Shown here: in pieces, positions 1 to 7,577 of the stretch | How positions within the stretch are numbered: position 1 is the first letter of the stretch | Layout of the letters: every line of letters begins with the position of its first letter | Source: Flavobacteriales bacterium | Lineage (GTDB): Bacteria; Bacteroidota; Bacteroidia; Flavobacteriales_D; Crocinitomicaceae | NCBI GenBank assembly: GCA_947458985.1 | Contig: CANHBA010000037.1 | Location: 1 to 15,345 of the forward strand | Direction of reading: 5' to 3' | Length of the DNA: 15,345 nucleotides | Notes under the pieces: model-generated | Seen by the model: the letters and a program-made list of their open reading frames with translations, nothing else | Database searches by the model: none | Told to the model about the DNA's origin: nothing | Made by a program: the position numbers and the translations under genes

Positions 1-794
1 ACACAGGTGTCTTCAATAACCTAACAGCGTTGGTTTCGAAGGGCAATGACCAAAAACAAATGGCTTTGGACATGGACCCTGAAAAAATCAAAGCGTACGC
101 CGGGAACAAACAATTCAACAAACACCTCAGAAGCGCTATAGATGCCGAAAAATACGACTTAGTCTTTACTGGAATTAAAGTTGTACAGACCGAAGGCACC
201 AAATACCTATTTGTAAACCTTTTACAGAGTCTCATCTTTGCAATCATTTCTATTGCAATCATGATGGCCTTTTTGTTCCGCTCCATGCGCATTATTCTCG
301 TATCCATGATTCCGAATATCATTCCGCTGCTCTTTACCGCTGGTATTATGGGGTATTTTCAGATTCCGCTCAAGCCATCTACCATTTTAGTCTTTGGTAT
401 TGCGCTCGGGATTACCGTAGACAACGCCATTCTTTTCCTAGGAAAATACCGCAATGAGCTCAAGCTTCACGCCTGGGATGTACGCTTTGCGATCCTTCAC
501 TCTTTGCGTGAAACAGGCTTAGGTATTTTCTATACCTCTGTCATTCTCTTCTTTGGCTTCTTGATGTTTGTGTTCTCGCAGTTTGGTGGTACCAAAGCGC
601 TGGGCCTACTGGTGTCTATTACTATTATGGTTGGGATGGCAACAAACCTAATTATACTTCCAGCGCTGTTGTTGACACTAGAACGCAAATTTAGCATGAA
701 GTCGTTTCAAGAGCCTTTCTTCGATATCTATAACGAAGAGCCTGACTACGACACAGACAAACTCGAGATTGAGTTTGCCGAGCAAAAAGATTAA
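1..794 (+). CDS. MMPL/RND-family exporter, C-terminal part (5' end outside window)
   Basis: This is the C-terminal 264 residues or so of a large inner-membrane exporter of the RND superfamily (MMPL or 'predicted exporter' type). The reading frame is open from base 3 with no start codon of its own, so the gene begins upstream of the window. The visible part starts in what should be the end of the second extracytoplasmic loop. It then shows five hydrophobic helices (about bases 204-275, 285-360, 378-440, 516-580 and 600-690), matching TM8-TM12 of the family. The segment GITVDNAI near base 420 carries an Asp in the helix where family members have GxxVDxxI and where the proton-relay Asp lies. An acidic cytoplasmic tail of about 40 residues follows. 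Substrate cannot be told; MMPL proteins in this phylum are usually credited with lipid or hydrophobic-compound export. It converges on paaZ with a 6-nt gap. Confidence 0.85.
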   Translation, partial: TGVFNNLTALVSKGNDQKQMALDMDPEKIKAYAGNKQFNKHLRSAIDAEKYDLVFTGIKVVQTEGTKYLFVNLLQSLIFAIISIAIMMAFLFRSMRIILVSMIPNIIPLLFTAGIMGYFQIPLKPSTILVFGIALGITVDNAILFLGKYRNELKLHAWDVRFAILHSLRETGLGIFYTSVILFFGFLMFVFSQFGGTKALGLLVSITIMVGMATNLIILPALLLTLERKFSMKSFQEPFFDIYNEEPDYDTDKLEIEFAEQKD

Positions 795-800
795 GATTTG

Positions 801-2846
801 TTAAGCGTCTTGTAACTTCTTGACCATTGTTAGAATGGTGGCAAGTGCTACAGTTTCACCCGTTTCATCGTAAACATCTACTAAGAACTTCACAATACCT
901 TTTGCGATGTCTTCTGGCGAACGCTTCTCTTGATCGATCTTTTCTTTAACAGTAAAAAGCACACCTATTGTGGCGCCTGGATAAACAGGCTTGGTAAAAC
1001 GCGCTTCTTCGATGCCGTAATTGAGGAGCACCGGACCTTTCTTTGGGTCGACAAATAAGCCGGCTGCTTTCGATAGAATGAAATAACCATGGGCTACACG
1101 ACGCTCAAAAATGGTTCCTTCCAAAGAAGTTGCATCCATGTGTGCATAGAAGTTGTCGCCTGATACATTCGCAAAATTGACGATATCGGCGTCTGTAACG
1201 GTATGTTTGTGCGTAAATACGGTTTCACCGACAATCAACTGTTCAAAGTGTTTTCTAAATACATGCGGCTGCGCCTCTGGCATTTCGGCGCCAACTTGAA
1301 ACTGTTGGGTAATTGCTGTAATGGTGCTTGGGTGTCCTTGAATTGCGGTGCGCTGTAAATAATGTAAAACACCGCGTTTTCCGCCCATTTCTTCACCTCC
1401 ACCCGCTCGGCCAGGGCCTCCGTGTGTCAGTAAAGGCATTGGTGAACCGTGGCCGGTACTTTCTTTAGCGCAATCTTTATTGAGCACTAAAATTCGACCG
1501 TGCATACTTGCGGCCCCTACCACATATTCAACTGCTTCTTTGTTGTCTGGGGTCACGATAGAAGAAACCAACGAGCCCTTGCCCATTTTGGCTAATTCAA
1601 TAGCAGCAGACATATCTTTATACGGCATGATGGTCGCAACAGGGCCAAAAGCTTCGATTTCGTGAACCGCTGTCGCAGTAAACGGATTTTCATTGCGAAA
1701 CAACACAGGTGGGAAAAAAGCTCCCACTTCTTTGTCTGCACCAATTACCTCAAAATCAGATAGGTTGCCATAAACAATTTGTTGGGTTTTAGCCAGTTCG
1801 GCCACACTTGCACTGACGCGTTCCACTTGCAATTTGGTGGCAAGTGCGCCCATGCGCACGCCTTCGGCTGAAGGGTCGCCCATTTTGGTGGTCGCTAAGC
1901 GTGCTGCAATTGCTCCTTGAACCTCATCTAGTAAGTTTTCTGGTACGATGATCCTACGCACAGCCGTACATTTTTGACCTGCTTTGATGGTGATTTCTTT
2001 GACGCATTCTTTGACAAATAAATCAAATTCTTCGGTACCTGGAACTGCAGCTTGTCCTAAGATAGTCGCGTTCAGAGAGTCCGCTTCTAAATTGAAACTC
2101 ACACTTTGCTCTGAAATAATAGGCAAGCCTTTCAGGATTTTACCCGTTGCGGCACTACCCGTAAAAGTAACGGTGTCGCCAGATGTAACGGAGTCGAGGA
2201 TACCTCGGCCTAAACCGCAAATCAATTGCAAAGCGCCTTCGGGTAAAATTTTGGAGTCGATGATGTCGCGGACCATGACTTCGGTCAAGAAACACGTGTA
2301 CTCTGATGGCTTCACAACCGCCGGAACACCCGCCATTAAATTGACCGCGATTTTCTCGAGCATACCCCAAATCGGAAAGTTGAATGCGTTGATGTGCACC
2401 GCAACACCTTCTTTTGGAACCATGATGTGATGACCAATGAAGCTGCCATTTTTTGAAAGTGGCGCAGCTACACCATCTACATAATAAGGAAGGTCTGGAA
2501 ATTGACGACGCAAACTTGCATTTGCAAATAGGTTGCCAATTCCTCCTTCGATATCAATCCAGGAATCAACCTTCGTGGCTCCTGTTAATGCTGAAACTTG
2601 ATAATATTTTTCTTTGCGCTCCATTAAAAATAACGCCAATGCTTTGAGCATGCGTCCTCGCTCTTGAAAAGTCATTTTGCGCAGAGCGTAACCATTTTGA
2701 CGCCCATAGGCTAAGACGGAAGAGAAATCTATGCCAGCGCTAGATACTTCACCAATTTGAGCGCCGGTAATGGCATTAAATAAAGGGGTCTCGACACCTT
2801 GGCCGTCTACCCATTGTCCGAGTACGTAATTTTGAAAACGTTGCAT
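801..2846 (-). CDS. paaZ: Bifunctional PaaZ: CoA-semialdehyde dehydrogenase plus oxepin-CoA hydrolase
   Basis: This 681-residue protein is a fusion matching E. coli PaaZ in length and order. It hydrolyses the oxepin-CoA ring in aerobic phenylacetate degradation and oxidises the resulting semialdehyde with NADP+. Residues 1-500 are an aldehyde dehydrogenase: NAFNFP (oxyanion-hole Asn156), FTGS at 228-231, general-base Glu254 and nucleophile Cys293 in GQKC. These lie within two residues of E256 and C295 of E. coli. A linker follows, then a MaoC/hotdog hydratase (about 530-681) with the catalytic pair Asp564 and His569 in GDNFYAH, equivalent to D561/H566. Both active sites look intact. The ATG lies 6 nt after the rseP stop, so it is probably the last gene of the rseP transcript. 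No paaABCDE, paaG or paaJ gene is in the window, so a role in phenylacetate catabolism depends on genes elsewhere. Family assignment is near certain; pathway membership is inferred. Confidence 0.93.
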   Translation of the reverse strand: MQRFQNYVLGQWVDGQGVETPLFNAITGAQIGEVSSAGIDFSSVLAYGRQNGYALRKMTFQERGRMLKALALFLMERKEKYYQVSALTGATKVDSWIDIEGGIGNLFANASLRRQFPDLPYYVDGVAAPLSKNGSFIGHHIMVPKEGVAVHINAFNFPIWGMLEKIAVNLMAGVPAVVKPSEYTCFLTEVMVRDIIDSKILPEGALQLICGLGRGILDSVTSGDTVTFTGSAATGKILKGLPIISEQSVSFNLEADSLNATILGQAAVPGTEEFDLFVKECVKEITIKAGQKCTAVRRIIVPENLLDEVQGAIAARLATTKMGDPSAEGVRMGALATKLQVERVSASVAELAKTQQIVYGNLSDFEVIGADKEVGAFFPPVLFRNENPFTATAVHEIEAFGPVATIMPYKDMSAAIELAKMGKGSLVSSIVTPDNKEAVEYVVGAASMHGRILVLNKDCAKESTGHGSPMPLLTHGGPGRAGGGEEMGGKRGVLHYLQRTAIQGHPSTITAITQQFQVGAEMPEAQPHVFRKHFEQLIVGETVFTHKHTVTDADIVNFANVSGDNFYAHMDATSLEGTIFERRVAHGYFILSKAAGLFVDPKKGPVLLNYGIEEARFTKPVYPGATIGVLFTVKEKIDQEKRSPEDIAKGIVKFLVDVYDETGETVALATILTMVKKLQDA

Positions 2847-2852
2847 AGGTAC

Positions 2853-4259
2853 TTATTTCATTAACCAACGAACCAAGTCGGCACCGTTGGCGTAAACCAT
2901 CAAAGAAAGGAGTAAGAAAATTCCGATATACTGCGCAACCTCCAATACTTTTTGTGGTGCTTCTTTACCGGTGATCATTTCATATAAAAGGAAAACAACA
3001 TGGCCGCCGTCTAGCGCAGGAATTGGTAGAATATTCATGAACGCCAAAATAATAGAAAGCAAAGCTGTCGTGAGCCAGAAGGTATGCCAATCCCAAAGCG
3101 GCGGGAACATATTACCAATTGAAGCGAAACCGCCAACTTGAGTGGCGCCCTTCTTCGTAAAGACAAATTTAAATTGGCTGACGTAATCAGATAAAGTGTT
3201 GTATCCATAACTCATGCCGATACCGATGCTTTGCGCAAAGCCGTATTTTTTTTTCTCAAAAAGCAACTTTCCATCTACAAATTTCGAATTGGTTATAATA
3301 CCAATAGTGCCATTTGATTTGACCCTTACCTCGCGGGTGATGGTGTCTTTTGAATCGCTATTTTGAGCAACCTTGATATCAACCACTTTATTCTTGTTGG
3401 CGAATAAAACAGCTTGAAATTCGTCGTAGTAATGAATGGGTGTTCCGTTGACCTCATAAATGTGGTCTTTAGCTTTAAAGCCAGATTTGAGTGCTGGAGA
3501 GTCTTTACTTACCTCTGTAACTTTTAATCTTTTTGCACGCGGGGAGAATGCAGGTAAAGCTCCCGCTTCAAATAATTTTTGATCGATGTCAGAAGGAAGT
3601 GAAAGGTGTGCGGTTGTTCCGTCTGGGTGTTGAACGGTAATCTTGTGCGCACCACGCAAAAAAATAGACTTATTAATTTCGTCGAGATTGAGGGGTTTCT
3701 TTCCTTCGATGTCTAAAATGATGTCGCCAGAATAGATGCCATATTTAGCCAGGTATGGATGCACACCTAAACCTGCCTGTAATTTATTTTGGTCCAAAGT
3801 GAGTTGGCCCCAAGTAAAAACCACCGCTATGTAAATTAGAAAACCAAGTACTAAATTGACGGTAACACCGCCAATCATGATGATCAGGCGCTGCCAAGCT
3901 TTTTTACTTCTGAATTCCCACGGCTGTGGTTCGTTTTTGAGCTGCTCGGTATCCATAGATTCGTCGATCATTCCTGCAATTTTGACATAGCCTCCTAATG
4001 GAACCCAACCTATACCCCATTCTGTTGTATCAGGATCTTCGGACCAGTCTTTTGGAGGAGCGCTGCTGAACCATGATTTTCTTTTGACACCATTGACGCG
4101 TTTCCAACGGAAAAAAGAAAAATACGGATTGAAAAACAAATAAAATTTCTCGACACGTGTTTTGAAAAGTTTGGCTGGAATGAAATGTCCAAACTCGTGA
4201 AGGGTAACGAGAATTGCAAGAGAGGTGATGAGCTGTGCTGCTTTAATGAGAATTTCCAT
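2853..4259 (-). CDS. rseP: RseP-type site-2 intramembrane zinc protease with two PDZ domains
   Basis: This 468-residue inner-membrane metalloprotease (M50 family) cleaves membrane-spanning substrates such as anti-sigma factors and, in several bacteria, leftover signal peptides. The zinc motif HEFGH (His21, Glu22, His25) lies in the first transmembrane helix. GGYVKIAGM at 89-97 is the conserved membrane-associated loop. A second helix spans about 125-150. Two PDZ domains follow (about 160-225 and 243-315). A late helix carries NILPIPALDGGH, where Asp417 is the third zinc ligand, and a last helix lies at 440-460. It is slightly longer than E. coli RseP (about 450), mostly from a longer stretch between the zinc motif and the GGYVK loop. 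It starts 38 nt after polA stops and is followed 6 nt later by paaZ. No dxr or anti-sigma gene is adjacent, so its substrate is not indicated here. Confidence 0.94.
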   Translation of the reverse strand: MEILIKAAQLITSLAILVTLHEFGHFIPAKLFKTRVEKFYLFFNPYFSFFRWKRVNGVKRKSWFSSAPPKDWSEDPDTTEWGIGWVPLGGYVKIAGMIDESMDTEQLKNEPQPWEFRSKKAWQRLIIMIGGVTVNLVLGFLIYIAVVFTWGQLTLDQNKLQAGLGVHPYLAKYGIYSGDIILDIEGKKPLNLDEINKSIFLRGAHKITVQHPDGTTAHLSLPSDIDQKLFEAGALPAFSPRAKRLKVTEVSKDSPALKSGFKAKDHIYEVNGTPIHYYDEFQAVLFANKNKVVDIKVAQNSDSKDTITREVRVKSNGTIGIITNSKFVDGKLLFEKKKYGFAQSIGIGMSYGYNTLSDYVSQFKFVFTKKGATQVGGFASIGNMFPPLWDWHTFWLTTALLSIILAFMNILPIPALDGGHVVFLLYEMITGKEAPQKVLEVAQYIGIFLLLSLMVYANGADLVRWLMK

Positions 4260-4277
4260 ATTCTAAATTGTATTTTA

Positions 4278-4285
4278 CAAAGATA
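4278..4285 (-). promoter_or_regulatory. Possible internal promoter (-7 element) for rseP-paaZ
   Basis: Read on the minus strand this is TATCTTTG, an exact match to the Bacteroidota -7 consensus TAnnTTTG, inside the 38-nt gap between polA and rseP. Transcription would start near 4271, giving a leader of about 12 nt. No good -33 TTG lies at the usual 17-23 bp spacing; the nearest, the complement of 4314-4316, is 28 bp away and inside polA. An 8-base motif can occur by chance in AT-rich DNA, so this is a moderate call. Confidence 0.38.
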
Positions 4286-4297
4286 CCTTAAGTTTAA

Positions 4298-7105
4298 TTA
4301 GTGCGCTTCTAGCCAATTGTTGGCAGTTTTCATTTCGACTTCCATCGGAACTTCCATAGAAACCGCTTGTTCCATTGCTGTTTTAACAAGCTCTTGCATT
4401 TGTTCGATTTCATCTTGATGTACATCAAATACGAGTTCATCATGGACTTGAAGGATCATTTTGGATTGCAACTTTTCTTTACTCATGGCCTTTTGTACGG
4501 CCACCATGGCAAGTTTGATGATATCCGCTGCCGAACCTTGAATGGGTGCGTTAATGGCATTTCTTTCTGCAAAGCCCCTGACCACTGCATTTGCAGAATG
4601 GATATCTGGCAAATATCGACGGCGCTTGAGAATGGTTTCTACGTAACCCAATTCTCTGGCCTGAGCAATGACTTTATCCATGTAGGTTTTGATGGTGCCG
4701 TATTGTTCAAAATAAGCGTCGATGATACCTTTTGCTTCGGTGCGCGAAATTTGAAGGTTTTGCGCTAATCCAAAAGCCGACTGGCCGTAAATGATGCCGA
4801 AATTGACTGCTTTTGCTGCGCTACGCTGTTCACGGCTGACCTCATCGATTGGGGTGTGAAATACTTTTGCTGCTGTTGCTGCATGGATGTCATGGCCGCT
4901 TTTGAAAGCTGCGATCATGTTGGGGTCGCCAGAAAGAGCGGCAATGATGCGCAATTCTATCTGCGAATAATCGACTGCCATGAGTTGGAAGTCGGAAGAA
5001 CGGGGCACAAATGCGCGGCGAATTTCTCGGCCTTTAGCCGAGCGAACTGGAATATTTTGAAGGTTCGGATTGTTAGAGCTTAGGCGGCCAGTTGCCGTAA
5101 CCGTTTGCATGAAATTCGAGTGAATGCGGCCATCAATAGGGTCGCAAAGCGTTGGCAATGGGTCGACGTAAGTACTTTTCAATTTGCGCAACTGACGGTA
5201 TTCCAAAATGTGTCCGATAATTGGGTGGTCGTGCTCGTGTTTTTGCAGGATGTCTTCAGAAGTTGCGTACTGACCTGTTTTGGTCTTCTTTGCCTTGCTC
5301 GAAATTTGGAGTTTCTCAAATAAGATTTCTCCGAGTTGTTTAGGAGAATCTATATTGAATGCTTCACCTGCTAATTCTTTGATTTGTTGGTCAAGTTCTA
5401 TCAGGCGGTGGTCGAGTTCTTTTGAAAAAGAAGTGAGTGCGGCCGTATCGATCGCTATTCCTTCTTGTTCTATTTCTTTAAGCACCTTAGCTAAAGGCAT
5501 TTCGACATCGTAAAACAAATGATGCAGGTGCGGCTTTTCAATTTCGGGCTCTAAAAGTTTTTTGAGTTGATAAGTGATGTCGGCGTCTTCACAAGCGTAG
5601 TCTTTAATTTGCTCTGGTGCTAAATCTGACATATTGCCTTGATTCTTTCCTTTTTTACCAATGAGCGCCTCAATAGAAATGGGCTGATAATTCAAGTAAT
5701 ACGTGGCTAAGAAGTCCATGCCTTGCTTAGACTCCGGATTGATCAAGTATTGTGCAATCATGGTGTCGAAAAGCGGTCCTTTCAATTCGATGCCATAGCG
5801 ATGCAATACTTTGAGATCGTATTTAATGTTGTGAGCGATTTTCTCAATAGAGATGTCCTCGAACACCAATGCGAATTCGTTTACAATTGCTTTTGCGGCC
5901 TCAAAATCTGACGGTACAGCTACATAAAATGCTTCTCTCGGTTTATAAGCGAAGGAAAAACCAACGAGGTCGGCATGAAGCGCGTCAATAGATGTCGTTT
6001 CTGTATCAAAACACACCTCGCTTTGAACAAGCAGCAATGCTAGCAATTCTTTGCGTTCTTCTTCAGAGGTAATGAGGTGATAGCTCGGTTTTTCTGTGGC
6101 AATAGTTTTATAGTTCGAAGTAGGTGCAGCCTCCTGGGGTTCTAGCATGCTTTGCATTCCAAATAGGTCGAGCTGCGACTCTTCTTTATTTACTGTTGTT
6201 TGGGTAACTACAAGTTCTTCGCCGATGATGCGCTTGGCAAGAGTTCTGAATTCTAATTCGGTAAAGATGTCGCGAATGGCATCGGCATTGACTGGGCAAA
6301 CTTCTAAATCCTTTTCATCGAATTCAATCGGAACATCTCGGATAATGGTGGCCAAAGATTTGGACATGAGGCCTTGTTGCTGAAAATTCTCGACATTTTC
6401 TTTTTGCTTTCCTTTCAATTCATGGACATGCTCAAATAAGCCTTCCATGGATCCATACTTGGCTACCAAAGCCTTTGCGGTTTTCTCGCCAATTCCGGGA
6501 ACTCCGGGAATGTTGTCGGAGGCATCGCCCCACAAACCTAAAATGTCAATGACTTGTATGGGCGAGGTAACTTCAAACTTTTCACAAACTTCTTTCACCC
6601 CTAAGATTTCTGGCGGATTTCCGCCTCTCCCGGGCTTGTACATAAACGTTTGTGGGCTTACCAATTGTGCGTAGTCTTTATCGGGGGTCATCATGTAGGT
6701 AAGAAACCCTCTTGGTTCGGCAAGCTTGGCGAAGGTTCCGATGACGTCGTCGGCCTCAAAACCTGCCACTTCCAATATCGGAATATTAAAGGCCTGAACA
6801 ATTTGCTTGATGGGCTGAATCATAGACCTGATGTCCTCGGGCATTTGTTCGCGCTGCGCCTTGTATTCTACATATTCTTCTTGACGTTGGGTAGAGCCCC
6901 CTGGCGGGTCAAAAACAACAGCAATGTGTGTGGGTTGCTCCGTTTTGAGAATGTCTATAAGAACATTCGTAAAACCAAAAGCTGCAGATGTGTTTTCTCC
7001 TTTTGAATTGACACGCGGATTTTTGGCAAACGCAAAATACGCTCTATATATGAGTGCGTATGCGTCAAGTAAGAAAAGTTTTTTAGGAGCAACGGGTGTG
7101 AGCAT
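4298..7105 (-). CDS. polA: DNA polymerase I (5' nuclease, proofreading exonuclease, polymerase)
   Basis: This 935-residue, full-length family A polymerase acts in Okazaki-fragment processing and repair. The 5' nuclease domain (1-295) keeps its acidic metal ligands: Asp14, Asp66, the EADD cluster 117-120, Asp142/Asp144, and Asp194/Asp197 in GDASDNIPG followed by the helix-hairpin-helix GVPGIGEKTA. The 3'-5' exonuclease (about 345-520) is intact: DTE at 367-369, N426...D430, and Y503...D507, so proofreading should work, unlike in Taq-type enzymes. The polymerase domain has TGRLSS (672-677), motif A DYSQIELR with Asp712, motif B with Arg761, Lys765, Phe769 and Tyr773, and motif C HDE (888-890). 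Phe769 at the discriminator position predicts exclusion of dideoxynucleotides. Its ATG shares one base with the stop of the upstream lipoprotein gene (TGATG), which suggests translational coupling. An LFGMQ-type linker near 313-325 separates the nuclease from the Klenow part. Confidence 0.97.
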   Translation of the reverse strand: MLTPVAPKKLFLLDAYALIYRAYFAFAKNPRVNSKGENTSAAFGFTNVLIDILKTEQPTHIAVVFDPPGGSTQRQEEYVEYKAQREQMPEDIRSMIQPIKQIVQAFNIPILEVAGFEADDVIGTFAKLAEPRGFLTYMMTPDKDYAQLVSPQTFMYKPGRGGNPPEILGVKEVCEKFEVTSPIQVIDILGLWGDASDNIPGVPGIGEKTAKALVAKYGSMEGLFEHVHELKGKQKENVENFQQQGLMSKSLATIIRDVPIEFDEKDLEVCPVNADAIRDIFTELEFRTLAKRIIGEELVVTQTTVNKEESQLDLFGMQSMLEPQEAAPTSNYKTIATEKPSYHLITSEEERKELLALLLVQSEVCFDTETTSIDALHADLVGFSFAYKPREAFYVAVPSDFEAAKAIVNEFALVFEDISIEKIAHNIKYDLKVLHRYGIELKGPLFDTMIAQYLINPESKQGMDFLATYYLNYQPISIEALIGKKGKNQGNMSDLAPEQIKDYACEDADITYQLKKLLEPEIEKPHLHHLFYDVEMPLAKVLKEIEQEGIAIDTAALTSFSKELDHRLIELDQQIKELAGEAFNIDSPKQLGEILFEKLQISSKAKKTKTGQYATSEDILQKHEHDHPIIGHILEYRQLRKLKSTYVDPLPTLCDPIDGRIHSNFMQTVTATGRLSSNNPNLQNIPVRSAKGREIRRAFVPRSSDFQLMAVDYSQIELRIIAALSGDPNMIAAFKSGHDIHAATAAKVFHTPIDEVSREQRSAAKAVNFGIIYGQSAFGLAQNLQISRTEAKGIIDAYFEQYGTIKTYMDKVIAQARELGYVETILKRRRYLPDIHSANAVVRGFAERNAINAPIQGSAADIIKLAMVAVQKAMSKEKLQSKMILQVHDELVFDVHQDEIEQMQELVKTAMEQAVSMEVPMEVEMKTANNWLEAH

Positions 7106-7575
7106 CAGAAAGTAGGGATGTAGGGAATAAATTGAGCGGGTTCAATTTGGGTCTCTTTAGAAACCGGGAATGTTTTGTAAATGAACAAAGCTCCTGCCTT
7201 TGGATAGCCGCTGATTTTAACTGTAGCAAGTGGTTTTTTGACTGCCTTATACGCAGTGGTCATAAAACCAGGCTCTGGAATGAGGCGCAGGGGAATAGTA
7301 AGCTCGCTCTCGCGGTGACCACGAATTTTGATTGGTTCGTCTATGTAAAGATTTCCTATTTTTTGTTGATCGACAAATACCTCAAAAGAACCTGGCTTCA
7401 TTTTGACAGGAACCCAAAGGTTGTTTTGGATGTGAAAACTGGCTTTAAACTTCACGAGCTGACCACTAAATTGTTCAATTTGTGTGCCGTCAAAGCTGAC
7501 AACTTCAACCGGTTCTTCTAAGCTTTTACAAGACACCAAAACAAATAAGCCGAGGAGAAAGAAAATGTTTTTCAT
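7105..7575 (-). CDS. LEA type 2 / WHy-domain-like lipoprotein
   Basis: This is a 156-residue predicted lipoprotein. The N-terminus is a signal peptide ending in the lipobox LVSC, so Cys16 would be lipidated after cleavage. The mature part resembles the small beta-sandwich LEA14/WHy domain common in Bacteroidota: an early 'F-x-I-x-N' strand (FHIQNN, about 47-52), then a strand naming a small ligand-like loop (FEVFVDQQKIG), then a conserved 'I-P-L-R-L' strand (about 94-98). The molecular role of this family in bacteria is not established. The start is 2 nt after the dipeptidase stop and its own stop overlaps the polA start by one base. It therefore almost certainly shares a transcript with them, although a functional link with DNA polymerase I is not expected. 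The lipoprotein call is strong and the LEA call moderate. Confidence 0.82.
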   Translation of the reverse strand: MKNIFFLLGLFVLVSCKSLEEPVEVVSFDGTQIEQFSGQLVKFKASFHIQNNLWVPVKMKPGSFEVFVDQQKIGNLYIDEPIKIRGHRESELTIPLRLIPEPGFMTTAYKAVKKPLATVKISGYPKAGALFIYKTFPVSKETQIEPAQFIPYIPTF

Positions 7576-7577
7576 GC

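Noticed and set aside
1984..2430. 148-codon plus-strand open frame inside paaZ
   Set aside because: It is antisense to the dehydrogenase active-site region, whose coding sequence is fully explained by conserved motifs.
6650..7006. 118-codon plus-strand open frame inside polA
   Set aside because: It is antisense to the conserved 5' nuclease domain and has no start context or recognisable protein features.
4298..7105. Possible loss of proofreading in DNA polymerase I
   Set aside because: All three exonuclease motifs are present (DTE at 367-369, N426/D430, Y503/D507), so no loss is supported.
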